64,000 nucleotides of DNA from Metaphire vulgaris (GCA_018105865.1 JACLAT010000044.1:248001-312000), one strand, 5' to 3'. Positions 43,736-55,758 are shown, numbered from the stretch's first letter. Notes: generated by a model not told the origin, from the sequence alone. Numbers and translations: made by a program.

Positions 43736-44146
43736 ATTCTAATGACTTTTTGCTATTGAATACGAATACTACTTGGAAAATACATATTTTTTCACTAGGC
43801 GTTTTTTAAATTGTGAAAGGTTTCTTCATACAAAAATTAACACGCCCTAATCGTCATCATCATCAGCAGCATCATCAACAACAACAACAAAAACAACAGT
43901 GGAATCGTCCAACTATAGGACTGCAAGGCTGGGGTGATACAGTACAACCGAACCGATATAGCTTCGCGCAAATTTTTATGTAGGCCTAATTGTACCTCTT
44001 CTTTCGATTGTTATTTTTAAAACGGCAAGTCGTGGTTGTGGCCATACTGTAGTTCCGCCAGTTTGTTATATATGTGATATCTGTGCTCCGAAAACATCAA
44101 TTGAACAAAACGGAGTTTGTAAGTAAGGTGTACAGATGAACATTGC

Positions 44147-44149
44147 TTT

Positions 44150-44193
<44 letters not shown>

Positions 44194-44214
44194 TATCATC
44201 ATCATCATCATCAT
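44147..44214. repeat. (ATC)n microsatellite
   Basis: About 20 'atc' units with one imperfection. It gives artefactual Met/His-rich frames. Confidence 0.95.
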
Positions 44215-44239
44215 GTGCCGTCTTCTACTCGAAGGTGCA

Positions 44240-44735
44240 TGAATTATACACATATCATTAGAAGGAAATAACAGAACAAGTAAAGAATTTGACATACGTT
44301 GGAGGATAAATTACAAGCGAGGGAAGACACGAACAAGATATTAAAAAGAAAGCAGCAAAGGGGCTACAGACACAGTCAATGGGAAGACTTAGACATATTT
44401 GGAATTCAAAAGAACTAAAGATCAGCACAAAAATTCAAATATGCAACACTATCATTGCTCCACAATGCTTTATGGATCATAAACAAGGATATTGAAAGAG
44501 GAGATGAAAACAGACTGTTGTTGGCAAAAATGAGTTGTTTGAGAAAGGTATTTGGAGTAAGCAGATTACAAAGAATAAGAAATGGAGACATCAGGAAAAG
44601 ACTAGTGATGAAAGAGACAGTACTAGAAAATCAGAATAAAATGACTTAGATGGTATAGACATGTAAATAGAATGGAATGCAACACCAGACTCCCATATAA
44701 AGCACTCTACACATACAAAGAAGTAAAAAAGTAAA
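44240..44735 (+). mobile_element. RTE-like LINE 3' fragment, decayed
   Basis: Broken frames encode NRLLLAKMSCLRKVFGVSRL and QRIRNGDIRKRLVMKET, almost the same as LLVAEMSCLRKILGVSKLQR and NEDIRKRLGMKET in the fragment at 32541-33007, followed by remnants of RRLRWYGHVNRM and YKALYTYKE. Stops and shifts throughout. Confidence 0.75.
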
Positions 44736-44905
44736 CTTTCTCCTGCCTGAATTCGAGCTTTGGGACCGGTGCTGATCTCCGGTCTCTTAGGCATACAGCA
44801 CTGGTGGCATATGCCATTAACCTAGAGTAGGTTGCCAGCCAAACGTCTAGGCAAGGACTACTAGAATTGCCTGGACGGCCAACTGAAAAAGGAGCCATAC
44901 TTCAG
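44736..44905 (-). mobile_element. SINE-like sequence (tentative)
   Basis: On the - strand AGCTCGAATTCAGG resembles a pol III B box near one end and TGGCTGGCAACC lies upstream. It directly abuts the LINE fragment. No TSD was found. Confidence 0.3.
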
Positions 44906-45654
44906 GGGGCTGAATAAATGCAGCCTCCTGTGCATTTTCATGTAATTTTGGACTTTTCAACTTGCAATTGCTCGGATTCTGTGAAAGCCAAAACGATGAG
45001 GTATACACCATTGTTTCGCATTTTTATCCCTCTTTCAAACCATCCGTGCAAAATTTAATAACAATTGGGATAAGGGTCCACAATCTGGCCTGAAACAGAA
45101 CCACCCTCCAAAAAAATTTTTTTTTATGTTCCAAGCTGTGTTGCTAAAATTTTTGAGTGGCAACCTAACTTTTGTGAACGGCAAAGTTGTAGGGGAATGT
45201 AATTGGAACAAAATAAATCAAACATTTTGAAAATTGGACAATATTTGGTCGAGATATAGCAAATTATAAAAGAAATACAAGTGATCGTTCTAAACTGATC
45301 GAAACGACAATTTATCGGAAGGAGAGTGCTCGGGATAGGAAGAATATATCTCGGCTGCGTCACTGCTATAGAGCATAGACTAGAAAAAAATCAGTGTACA
45401 ACACTGTTCAAAGCGCTGCATCATCTGTATGTAGTGAATTAATATTACAAACAAGTTATTGCCTAATAATATTATTATCATAGACCTCCCAACGAGTCCT
45501 AAGTTCCTATTCCTGCAGTTAAAGTAAGTAAGAAGCAGAGGGGCATTGCTGCCTGCCTCAGAGCCTCTATTATCTTGTTTGATATTGTACTAACCTGTAC
45601 TAAAGGTTTTTATTTGACGTTTTATCACGCCAGAAGATATAATATAATATAATA
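44906..45654. other. No recognisable feature
   Basis: Unique-looking sequence. An 'aatataatataatat' run at about 45639-45653 may be a LINE tail. Confidence 0.4.
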
Positions 45655-46190
45655 TGACATTTGTATAGCGCCTCTTCTATTTCTACTCAGAGGCGCTCCT
45701 AGCATTGGAGTCGCAGGGTAAAGTAATGAGATTTCAGCTTTCGCATTGAGCAGAGCGAGGGAGTAAGAAGTGATTGCCGAATGGATGGGTTTAAGGCATT
45801 CCAGAGGGAGGGTCCAGTCACTGCAAAAGCCCGACGCTGGGTAAGAGCAGTACGTGATCTAGGAACATAAACAATCCTCTGATCAGTGGAGCGGAGCAGG
45901 CGATGCGCAGCAGAAGAGGGTGATTTGAAAAGCTCAGTAATGTAAGATGGTGCCTGACCTCGAAGTGCTGTGGAAACAATAATTACTTGTTTGAATTTAA
46001 TGCGGTCAGAAATTGGAAGCCAGTGGAGGGTGTTAAGCATAAAGTCTGAGATGCTAGAGTAGCGAGGAGCTTTAGCCACAAGACGAGCCGCAGCATTTAG
46101 GACAGATTGCAGAGTGGAAAGCAAGCTTTTGGGCAGGCCAAGATTGTAGATGTAGTATTGCTTCGATTTTAAACTGAGTCTCAATGAAGT
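45655..46190 (-). mobile_element. CR1/L2-type LINE 3' fragment
   Basis: The - strand frame 46184-45699 reads LPKSLLSTLQSVLNAAARLV, LNTLHWLPISDRIKFKQVII, YVPRSRTALTQRRAFAVTGP and LWNALNPSIR, the end of an L2/CR1 RT protein. The 3' UTR contains 'agcgcctctt' and 'actcagaggcgctcc', shared with the copies at 25-516 and 52900-53760. Confidence 0.85.
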
Positions 46191-46195
46191 CTATC

Positions 46196-46320
46196 GACCT
46201 AGCCAAATACGGGAGATTTAGTCTCCCGCGTGGCATCCGTCCGGGAGGCGGGAGACTGGGGCTGAAATACGGGAGCCTCCGGTGAAATACGGGAGATCTG
46301 GCAACCCTAGGCTACGGCCT
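46196..46320. repeat. 'aaatacgggaga' repeat, MITE-like
   Basis: Three copies of 'aaatacgggag(a/c)' plus inverted 'gtctcccg' around 'cgtccgggaggcgggagac'. It ends with 'ggcaaccctaggc'. Boundaries are uncertain. Confidence 0.45.
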
Positions 46321-46468
46321 AATCGCTTTCATAATATTCGGCTTCGGAAGGACGTAGCAATTTGTTAGGTTCAAATGCAGGCAAACTATTATTTTTGGCT
46401 TAGGTCTACAGCATTCGACTTTTCGGCTACAATTATATATATGTTTATAAATTAACATCACAAGTGAC

Positions 46469-46600
46469 AAATTAACTTTTACTTATATTTGATATTAATC
46501 GTGTGTATTTTTCTATAGTCAATATAAAATATTCACCGTAAGCAAGTGAAAAAGTAACTTTTGCTTATATTTTATATTAATCATGCGTGTTTTTGTATCT
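46469..46600. repeat. Tandem duplication of ~45 bp
   Basis: 'aacttttacttatatttgatattaatcgtg' at about 46469 recurs as 'aacttttgcttatattttatattaatcatg' about 83 bp later, both followed by 'tgtttttgta'-like text. Confidence 0.6.
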
Positions 46601-46639
46601 CAAATCTAAAACGTCGCTGTTTACTAACCTTTATGAATG

Positions 46640-46775
46640 CATGGCAATAGCTTCGGCTTCGGCCGATTTTATTACATACAGTTTCGGCTTAGCTTCGACT
46701 TCGGCCGAATGTGGGACTGCAGTTATGCCTCAAGTTTCGGCTTCGGCCGAAATTGTACATTGTAGTTTCGGTCTG
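46640..46775. repeat. 'ttcggcttcggccgaa' palindromic repeat cluster
   Basis: Four variants of 'ttcggcttcggccga' lie within 130 bp, spaced about 40-60 bp apart, each ending in the palindrome TTCGGCCGAA. Related 'ttcggcttcgg' occurs near 46338. Probably subterminal repeats of a MITE. Confidence 0.55.
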
Positions 46776-46999
46776 ACTCTACTAGAAGGGTTCGTTGCAT
46801 TAGCTCTACGTTGTTTGTAATGGTTAATAACGCTCGTGATCTGTCAATCATATTAAGAGAACAAGACAACACATTTTTTGGACTGCCAAATCTACGTTAT
46901 TAACGTGTGTCGTCATGACGTCGTAACCTGCCATAGATAAAGGGTACTAGATGAACTGGTTTAATGTGCGACCGCCGTTCGGATAATTGCCCAAGGTTT

Positions 47000-49975
47000 A
47001 TAGAAGATTTTGGGATCAGATACTATAAAGACGACTGGAAACTCTTCGCTGATTCATCCTCTCCATATTCTGGCCTTGAATGAGACATGGCTGCGCCAAA
47101 ATGATACTCCATCATTTTTATCTGATTTACACCCTCCTGATTTTTCCCTTCTTAGCAATCCTAGGCAGCATGGCAATGGTGGCGGAGTTGCTTTTTTGTA
47201 CAAAAAATTTCTAAATTTTACCCAACTGTCAGTCCCTGGTGCACCTTTTCAATCACTTGAGGTCATTGCAGGAGCACTTGATTCTGGTAACAAAAGAATT
47301 TCCTTTCTAAATTTTTACAGACCGCCATCATCATCCTTTGCACTTTTTATGACAGAATTTCAATCAATTCTGGAGATATTCATTTCCTCTCCTGGTGAAC
47401 TTATAATCTCTGGCGATTTTAACATTCATACTGATAATTTAACAGACATTCATGCAGTGCAGTTCAAAAATCTTTTAAATAATTTTGACCTTAAGCAGCA
47501 TGTCACTGGCCCAACTCACCATCTAGGTCATACACTTGATCTTCTTATCACAAGATCTGATAGCACAGTTGCTTCTTTTGTCTCAAATAATGATTCCTAT
47601 CTCTCTGATCATCTTACTGTATCATGCTCTGTGAACTTTCAATTTAAGGCTCCCTCCTCTAGAAAGTCGATCAAATTTAGACCCTGGAGGTTGCTAGACA
47701 TCGAGCAGTTTCAGTTGAAAATTCTTTCTTCGCCATTATTTACTTCCACAACAGAATCCGTAACAGAATATGCAAATCTTTTTCAAAATGTTTTGTGCAG
47801 TATTTTGGATGATCTTATCCCCGAGAAAACTAAAATTGTTACTGATAGGCCTTCACAACCCTGGTTCAACAAAGATATTTCTGATGCACGTCAGCGTAGG
47901 AGTAGATTGGAACGAGCTTGGCGTCATTCCAAACTGCCATCAGACCTTAAACGGTTTAGGAAGCAATGTCGCTATGTTCGTAGACTAGTCAATAATGCCA
48001 AAGCCCAGTTTCTATCCAATCTGATGAAAGATGATCTGAATTCACCAAAATCTTTATGGAATTCCTTAAATAAACTTTTGCATCGAGACAAAAAAAGTAC
48101 ACTACCTCAGTCAAATTCACCTCAACAGCTAGCAGAAAAATTTCTACAATTTTTCTCAGATAAAATATCTAGCATCAGGCTCAAATTTCCAACACACCCC
48201 ACAGAAGACAACTGGTCACTGCCAAAAACCCCTCCCCCAATATTCACAGCATTCCGCCCCACCAATCTGTCTGAAATACGCCAAATTATTTTCTCACTGC
48301 CGAATAAACAGTGTCTGCTGGATGTTATTCCAACTGATATCCTTAAGCAGTGTTTTGATGTGCTTGGGCCGTTTGGTTAACCTATCTCTGTCATCAGGTA
48401 CCTTTCCATCAACCTATGCTAGTGCTCTAGTTCACCCTCTACTGAAAAAACCAACACTCGATCCAAATGATTTTTCTAGCTATAGACCTATTTCAAATTT
48501 AAATTTTATATCTAAACTCGTTGAACGCATTGTGCTCAGTCGAATAAATGTACATCTTTCATCCCATAATCTTTTATTGCCTAAACAATCTGCATATAGA
48601 AAATTTCATTCAACTGAAACTGCTCTCCTAGCTGTTCATGATTATATTTTGTCTGCTATGGATAACGGCAAGGTAACTGCACTTATTTTACTAGATTTGT
48701 CTGCGGCTTTTGACACCATAGATCATGCAATCCTTCTCCACAGACTCGAACATTGGTTTGGCTTATCGGGTACTGTATTAGAGTGGTTCACAACCTATCT
48801 TAAACATCGCAGTCAATCTGTTTATTGTAACGGTGCACAGTCAAACTCAGCTAAATTAGATTCCGGTGTTCCCCAGGGATCTGTTTTAGGCCCTCTCCTT
48901 TTCACCTTATATACAATGCCCCTTGGATCGCTTCTTACACAATTCTCTGCTGACTATCACTTCTATGCTGACGATACACAGTTATTCATTGCCTTCGACG
49001 ATAAAACCTCCTCCATGTCACTAGAAAATCTGTCCCTTTGCCTGCAAAACGTTCAGTCTTGGATGTTTAATAATAAGCTTGCACTTAACCCTTCAAAAAC
49101 TGAGTTTTTACTTCTTGGTACATCATTTAATCTAAGTAAATTTGAAGACATAAATTCATTTATATTTGACAACATTTCAGTTAATTTAAGTCAGTCTGTC
49201 CGCAACCTAGGGGTGATATTTGATAAGAACACGTCGTTTAACGATCATATAAATAAGGTCAGCAGAGCTGCTCATATGCAAATCAGAGATATTCGACGAA
49301 TTCGTGATTTTGTGCCCAAATCCGCTCTGATTCCTCTTGCAAACGCCCTTGTCAGCAGCAGACTTGATTATTGCAATTCTCTTTACAATGGTATGACCAG
49401 ATCTAACATGCAAAAGCTTCAAAGGAATCAGAATTCTATTGCCCGAGCCATTACAAAAACTCGTAATCATGATCATATTAAACCTGTTCTTCAAAAGTTA
49501 CACTGGTTGCCGGTAGAACAGAGAATTCTATTAAAAACTGGTCTCCTGGTTTTTAAAACACTGCAGTCTGGCCAACCTCAATATTTAAAATCTATGTTGA
49601 ATCACCCAAACCATCGTCATTCAACAAGGTATGCTGATTCATTGTTGAATGTACCTAGAACCAACACTGAAATTGGTAAGAGAGCTTTTTCTATTTCTGG
49701 GCCTAAAATCTGAAACTCTCTCCCTCCGACTGTCAGATCTTCCAATTCATTGAGCATCTTCCTATCCAGACTTAAGACGCATCTCTTTCAATTGGCGTTT
49801 CCTCCATAGTCCGTCTCACTCTCTCCCTCTGACTGATCTCTGGAATGACCTGGATCTTTTGCGGATTGATTTTGAAGTACCATCGATTGATACCTTGGGT
49901 ATTAGAACTGGTGCTATAGAAGTGCATAATTATATATTATATAATTATATCCAACAGGACCGAAGAGAGAAATAA
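47000..49975 (+). mobile_element. L2/CR1-type LINE, nearly full second ORF
   Basis: Contains endonuclease and RT in two overlapping frames and a 3' end near 'gaagtgcataattatatatt' (49920-49950). The 5' end of the family, with a 2A-like peptide, is represented only by the fragment at 15393-15935. This copy starts at the endonuclease and lacks that part. It is the best-preserved L2-type copy in the window. Confidence 0.9.
47010..49808 (+). pseudogene. L2-type LINE ORF2: endonuclease plus RT, one frameshift, one stop
   Basis: The first frame (47010-48380) carries endonuclease motifs HILALNETWLRQND (Glu), LIISGDFNIHTD (Asp/Asn), LGHTLDLLIT and YLSDHLTVSC (SDH). A frameshift near 48350 passes to the second frame (from 48322): SSYRPISNLNFISKLVERIV, LILLDLSAAFDTIDHAILLH, SGVPQGSVLGPLLFTLYTMP and YHFYADDTQLFIAF (YADD intact), then NSLYNGMTRSNMQKLQRNQN. 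A TGA at 49711-49713 replaces the conserved Trp of the WNSLP motif, and the true end would be near 49808. Both lesions look recent. Confidence 0.9.
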
Positions 49976-50199
49976 ATGCTCCTTATTTGCAGAAGTTACC
50001 TGCAAAAGAAACCTATAAGGCTTTACGGTTCTCCTCCACAACGCCAACATTATTGCTTTATATTATCATGTCAGAGGGACATTCCGTTCATCTCAAAAAG
50101 ACTATGACAATTTGCAGCTATTATTATAAACGATCAAATAATCCAGTCACGGGTAGCCTTGCAGGTTGGAGGTAGGCCTATGCTACTAGGACAGCAAAG

Positions 50200-50800
50200 T
50201 GGTTTCACTAAACTCCCTTGCTTCCCTTATGAACGGTACAGTAGGGTGCGGGATCAGTATTTGACCAAGAAAACATGGTCTTCACGAAGAAATCTCTAAC
50301 CAGAAAGCAAAAGCATAACTGTGCCGGTGAGTTTTGTGGTCTCGTTAAGCAATTTGTAAAATTTCTGTCAGAAGGAAAGTTGAAAGAAGGTGTCTGTAGA
50401 TTCTGACATACCGAAAACTCAGGCAGAGTCATACATTTGAGACAATGACGAACTCAAAGGAAAAGGTTACTTGAACTGCATTTTAAACCGATAGCTTTGG
50501 AGCTTCTGGATAACAAAAAAGACCCTGCCTGCAGAAATAGAGGCAACATGCTTTTAAAATTTGAAGAACCTGAATGCAATATGAGTCAGAAGCTACATTT
50601 TCCCATCCTTGCATGAGTTTTTCCTGAAAATGTATGATCAGTAAGTGAAGAGCATGGTAAGCAGTTTCACCCAAGGTATTACAGAAAAGGAAAAACGATA
50701 CCAAGGCCGTTGAGATATAAACATGATAAGAGATTGCTGCTGGTCTCTTCATCGGCCAACTCGGGACAAGTCTCATAAGGTTAAGAGATATTCACGGACT
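50200..50800 (+). pseudogene. X-family ORF fragment (X3)
   Basis: Broken frames keep FVKFLSEGKLKEGVC, NMSQKLHFPI and VSEEHGKQFH, and (shifted) EKRYQGR-, DCCWSL-like pieces, matching X2 DAKIKEGVF, NMSLKIHFFYSHLDF, VSDEHGERFH, EKRYQGKW and DYCWSL in order. No TIR boundaries were located. Third copy of this family in the window. Confidence 0.6.
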
Positions 50801-51384
50801 TTTGCAGACAAAAGATTGAGAAGATGTCAATTGGTGTGTTCTTAGGAAGAAGTACTGTACCTATTCCAATTGTCAGTCATATTGTTAACAGAAATACAAA
50901 TTCGTAACTACGTTTTTACTTTTTCTTTATTTGCGCCTTTCGCTTAAATGTGCTACATTTCAGCTATATACTAGAAAGGGTTATTTAAAGTGTAGAAAAA
51001 CGGAACGTGATAGAAGAAACTGGATTGCATATTATAGATAAGCACCCCAAAAACTAAAAGAATCTTTATGGGGAAAAGTTCACACAATTTTGTAGGTCTG
51101 TGTTATTTCTGATTTTTGTATGTAAGCAACTTGAAAGACTAGGATAGTCTTAAACCCTGGAATTGCCAATGGGGTCAAAATGAGCTTTTGAGACTGTGTC
51201 CTGTGGCAGCCATAAGAGATAGTTTCTGAAAATTAGTGACTTTGTTTGTAAAATAATCTCCTCCAAAGGGGTATTACAGCAATTAGCTTTGCATTGACTA
51301 GGTGGCGCCACCAACCATGGGACCCCGGGGTCATTTGACCTCATGTTGCAAATGCCTATTGGGCTGCTGATTTCATAAATATAT

Positions 51385-51538
51385 ATTATATATTATACAT
51401 ATATTACATATACACTATATATTATATATATATTATATATATACAGTATGTATATACTATATATGTGTAATATACATATGTAGTATATATATAATGATGA
51501 TGATGTTCGTAGATGAGATAAACGCATATACTATATAA

Positions 51539-51590
<52 letters not shown>

Positions 51591-51595
51591 TGTGT
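51385..51595. repeat. (AT)n and (GT)n microsatellites
   Basis: Tracts of 'atatat' with 'catatatgta' variants, then about 22 GT units with one 'gg' interruption. Confidence 0.9.
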
Positions 51596-51640
51596 GTTGA
51601 AGATGATGCTCGTAGACGGGAACAACGCATAGCTAAATAA

Positions 51641-51886
51641 TTGGCTCCCATTAGGCACTTGTTGAAAAAGTGGGAAAGCACCTTTGAGGACGCATTCATC
51701 CCTTCAGAGAATGTAGCTGCAGATGAGCAGCTGTTGACATATTGTGGACACGTACCATTTGGGCAATACATTTCCAATAAGCCTAGTAGATATGGAATAC
51801 AATTTTGTATGCTTGCCGATAGCAGAACTTCTTACGTTTTGCGCCTGCAGGTTTGCACGGAAAACTACAGAGGGAGTGCAAAATAA
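51641..51886 (+). pseudogene. piggyBac transposase fragment
   Basis: The 81-codon frame reads LLKKWESTFEDAFIPSENVA, ADEQLLTYCGHVPFGQYISN and KPSRYGIQFCMLADSRTSYV. It matches the DDE_Tnp_1_7 block around the first catalytic Asp (consensus: Y-x-P-x-x-x-x-T-x-DE-x-L, F-RGR-x-x-F-x-QY-x-x-x-KP-x-KYGIK). The Asp of ADEQ is retained. The N-terminus, other catalytic residues and the Cys-rich C-terminus are absent. Confidence 0.85.
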
Positions 51887-52065
51887 GCCAAGGTGAATAA
51901 GTAGTCTAACAACTTACAGAGAACCTACGAGGCTACGACAGATTAAAAAATATGACTGAACTAATGGAAAATAATTTTGATAAGAAAATCGGACTTTCTC
52001 TTTTGTGAACGTAAGCTCAAATGAATCTGAGGTCATTTTGACCCCAATGGTAGTCAATAGGCTCA

Positions 52066-52127
<62 letters not shown>
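52066..52127. repeat. (TTA)n microsatellite
   Basis: About 20 uninterrupted 'tta' units inside the right part of the piggyBac relic. Confidence 0.95.
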
Positions 52128-52128
<1 letters not shown>

Positions 52129-52404
52129 ACTGACAATTTATTGCGGTAGTTCCAGAGTTAAAGAAATTGACGACTTTTCTTCGACTCTTTTCGCAAAAGT
52201 AGAAAAGTAACAAGGAAAAAGTATAGATCGCCATTATCTGGAACTTGTTTTACTCTTAGAGAATCTAGCTGCTACTAAGTCAACATTTCGGTGTTTTTTA
52301 ACTGCAGGAAGTTATACCATGTGAGTCATGTGTCCCAGCATATGGATTTCGGAATCAACTGAGTCTATCTCGCAACACAACTGAATTTCAGGTAAAGAGA
52401 TTCG

Positions 52405-52740
52405 ATTCATCCATTGGCGCCCATCCCCTCTGGTTGCTGGAAGCAGCTTCCTCTTCCCTGTCCTCCCCTCCCCTCGCCTCTCCAAACCCTAAACATCCGG
52501 TGTACAGTATAACCCCGGAATTTTGTTTTTAACCAATAGATGTTCATAGGTGAGTTTCAGTGCAGTTTTGACATTAAATCGCAAAATTTTTGGGCACCAG
52601 GATAGGTTTCATGCCACTTATAATTCTTAATTTATGGAAAATTCCAACAGCCACAAAGCAAAGTTGAAACTAAAGAGAGATGCAGCAATTGCGCTGGCAA
52701 ACTATTAAAAAATGACATGCAAAATATCTATTGGCAATAC
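52405..52740 (+). mobile_element. Partial copy of the 10.5-13.5 kb hAT element
   Basis: Order and words ('ggcgcccatcccctctgg', 'ctggaagcagcttcc', 'ccccggaatttt', 'aaaattccaacagccacaaagc') match the - strand of 10479-11310 and 13400-13501 without the LINE insertion. This copy therefore shows the uninterrupted order. The right end is missing. Confidence 0.75.
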
Positions 52741-52899
52741 GTAGGGTTGTCAGGTCCCTGTCTCCAAAATACCGGACACCAGTGTAGGTGGCAAAAATAA
52801 CCCTAACCCTAATCCAGCGTTTCAAAATTTGAATGGTTCTAGTCTGCGTCACTGTTCACTGCTTCCTCGAACCATTATATGTAATGTAATGTAATGTAA

Positions 52900-53760
52900 T
52901 TTAACAAAATATTTGCATAACGCCTCTTCTGAAGAATCACTCAGAAGCGCTCCCACAGCAAATTACTGCATATTTACAAAGAGATAAGTTTTAAGTCGTT
53001 TCAAAAAGAGGGCCATAGAATTAGGAGCTGCTAAGCCACGCATACTAGCGTCAAGATCATTCCAAAGGATAGGGCCAACTGATTCAAAACCTCGCTTCAG
53101 GAACAAGGAGGTTCGTGCTTGGGGCACACTGAGAAGACCATTGGTTGTGGACCGAAGACATGGCCGACCAGGGATAGAGCTAAGCGGATGGAGTAGCTCT
53201 GAAAGGTAAGATGGAGTGGCACCATAAAGAGAGAATGCAACCGCTCTCAACACTCGAAACTCAACTCGAGCAGGATAAGGCAGCCAGTGTAAAACAGACA
53301 TCATATAATCACAAATGTGATCACGTCTTGTGACACCAGCAATCACCCTGGCTGCCGAACGAAAAACCATATGGAGTTTATCAAGTCGCACCGATGGAAG
53401 ACCAGCAAAAAGTGAACCACAGTAGTCAAGCCTTGAGCAAATAAATGCATGAATCAAAGTAGAAGCAGATGGCATGTCTAGTGTACGTCGAATCACTCTA
53501 AGCTGGCGAAGATGATAGAAGCAACTGCGACAAAGTGAGTTAATATGATCCATAAAGGTTAACTCAGAGTCAAGAATTATACCAAGATCACGGACAGAGG
53601 AGGAGAAAGAGAGGCCGGGGAAGGCAGACTGCACAGACAAATGATCAATTTTTACGAGCTGGCCTCGAGTACCAAACCAGATGAGCTGAGTTTTAGCTGG
53701 ATTAAGTAAAAGACGATTTGATTGCATCCATGAATGAAGTAAGTCAAATATCTTGAATTT
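52900..53760 (-). mobile_element. CR1/L2-type LINE 3' fragment
   Basis: The 254-codon - strand frame (53727-52963) is the C-terminal third of an RT protein: SNRLLLNPAKTQLIWFGTRG, VRDLGIILDSELTFMDHINS, SRLDYCGSLFAGLPSVRLDK and GFESVGPILWNDLD. It is open throughout. The YADD box is just outside, so the copy is 5'-truncated. The 3' tail runs to 'aatgtaatgtaatgtaat' at 52880-52899. Confidence 0.9.
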
Positions 53761-53789
53761 CTATATTATATATTCTAAATAAGTAAAGT

Positions 53790-54592
53790 AAAATCTCGTA
53801 TATCTATATAGCGCTTTGGAAAGCATCACAACATTAGCTGCTTATTCTTCGGCGCTCAGCCTCTCTTAAAATAGCTATGCCATTGACAATCCTAAACTAG
53901 TTTTGGCTCCTGACACCACAATAATCCCTGTCCTAACTGCAAGAAATCTAGGATTCAAATTTGATTCTTTTCTAAACTTCGAATCACAAATCTCCCAGCT
54001 ATCAAAAGCCTGCTATGTTCATATTCGTGACTTTCGCCGCCTACGCCCTTGCCTAGATACCAAAACTGCCTACACAATTGCCACCTCAATAGTCCACTCC
54101 AAATGAGATTATTGTAACCTCCCTCTACTATAACCTTCCCAAAGCAACAAATTGCAATCAATACAAAATGCACTTGCTCGTGCTGTTACTAAGTCACCTA
54201 AATTCTCCTATATTTCACCCATACTCAAATCCATACTAAAATCTTTACATTGGATTAAAATAACTGAACGTATCCAATATAAGATAACAACACTTACACA
54301 CAGCTCACTTCAGTCATCAAAACCTGTCTACCTTAGATCACTATTAACCCTTCAGCCTCCTTGACCCACACGTTCATCATCTTACCTCTCTCTGTCACAC
54401 CCACTGAATCAGTCATCCATGAAAATTTGCAACCGTGCCTTCTCATGCGCCTTACCTGAACTCTGAAACTCGATCCCAGCTTCCATCCGCAGACTTGGAC
54501 ACTTTCAAACAATAAAATCTGAATCCTCGTTTCCTATAATTCCTGCATTATCTCCTCAAGTCTTCAGGTCTAAGCTTAAACCCTTCCTTTTT
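53790..54592 (+). mobile_element. L2/CR1-type LINE, C-terminal part (split, continues at 59520)
   Basis: Frames read ARNLGFKFDSFLNFESQISQ, YVHIRDFRRLRPCLDTKTAY, IATSIVHSK and ICNRAFSCALPEL, with TGA in place of the Trp of the WNS motif at about 54468. It is closely related to 38610-40140. The frame stops at 'cttaaacccttccttttt' (54592), where the - strand CR1 inserted, and resumes at 59520 with 'aaaatcatatcctccatagct', the expected next sequence. Confidence 0.85.
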
Positions 54593-54775
54593 AATATAAT
54601 ATATAATAATATAATATAATATAATATAATATAATATAATATAATATAATATGATATGATATGATATGATATGATATGATATGATATGATATGATATGAT
54701 ATGATATGATATGATATGATATGATATAATATAATATAATATAATATAATATAATATAATATAATATAATATAAC
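54590..54775. repeat. (ATAAT)n(ATGAT)n pentamer satellite from a CR1 tail
   Basis: About 10 'ataat', 13 'atgat' and 11 'ataat' units in series. It lies exactly at the 3' end of the - strand CR1, whose relative at 26596 has only three such units. Confidence 0.92.
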
Positions 54776-55758
54776 AAGGTTTAAAGTGGTTCAGTAAGGA
54801 CTGCCCTGTGTGAGAACCACTGTTGTTCCCGTCAAATCTAATATCCTAAACTACTGAGGTTTATTTTGAACTCGTTTACAGTTGTAGCCGTTACTATCCC
54901 CTCATCCAGTTCATTCCATCTGTCGACCACTTTTGTACTAATAAAATGCTGTTTATGTCTCCCAACCCGTTTCTTGAACAGTTTCATGCTGTGTCCTCTG
55001 GTTCGATCATACTGCTTCATTGTAAAGAATCTTTCTCTTGGCATTTCCACTTTGTTTGTTAGTATGTTGTATGTCTCGATCAAATCCCCCCTCTCTCTCT
55101 CTCTTCTTTTTTCTAGGGTTGTCAATCCACAGTGATTTAGCCTTTCCTCATAGGTTAGTTTATGATATCCCTTGATCATCTTTGTTGCTCTGTGTTGCAC
55201 TCTTTCTAAGGTCTCTATGTCTTTCTTCAGGAATGGACACCATGCTTGAACACAATACTCTAAATGTGGGCGTACCGATGTTTTGTAAAGTCTTATTATT
55301 ACATCCTCTGCTCACTATCGTTCTTTTGATCATACCTAGAATTTTGTTGGCCTTCTTAGCTGCCTCTGCACATTGCCTAGATGGCTTTAAGCTGTTATGT
55401 ATGATGACCCCTAGATCTTTCTTCTCGTTTGTAACTTGTAGTCCCTTCCCACATAACTTAAATTCATGATCTGTTCCCTTCTTCCCAATGTGCATCACCG
55501 AGCATTTATCTGTATTAAAAAGCATTTGCCAATCTGCCGACCACTGGGATATTCTATTAAGGTCTTGTTGTAAAATTTTTGCTTCTGCTTCACTATCACA
55601 CTGTCCACACAGTTTTGTGTCATCAGCGAATTTTGAAATTTTTGACATTATATCATCATCGATGTCGTTGATGTATATTAAAAACAATAGGGGTCCCCAC
55701 ACTGAACCTTGTGGCACGCCACTTATGACCTCAGCCCAATCTGAATAATTGCCTCTTA
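54593..55758 (-). mobile_element. CR1 LINE, 3' portion (split, continues at 59423)
   Basis: The - strand protein pieces (55786-55160, 55200-54838) read GVPQGSVWGPLLFLIYINDI, SKFADDTKLCGQCDSEAEAK and WNELDEGIVTATTVNEFKIN, very close to the CR1 at 23680-26606. The 3' end lies in an expanded pentamer tract (54590-54775). The 5' continuation at 59423-59519 matches the + copy around GSRRQKVGIRGKY and ASGIRGKVLGW. The Harbinger element at 55759-59419 separates the parts. Confidence 0.92.

Larger units (their letters stand above)
51154..52157 (+). mobile_element. piggyBac-like element, deleted copy
   Basis: TTAA at 51150-51153 and 52158-52161 flank ends ACCCTGGAATTGCC and GGTAGTTCCAGAG, an imperfect TIR. 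'gggtcaaaatga'-type words lie inside both ends, as in the element at 60655-62394. Only one transposase fragment remains. Microsatellites fill about 51380-51595 and 52066-52127. Confidence 0.8.

Noticed and set aside
52797..52815. Telomere-like 'aaccctaaccctaa'
   Set aside because: Only about two and a half units, with no array. Not an interstitial telomere.
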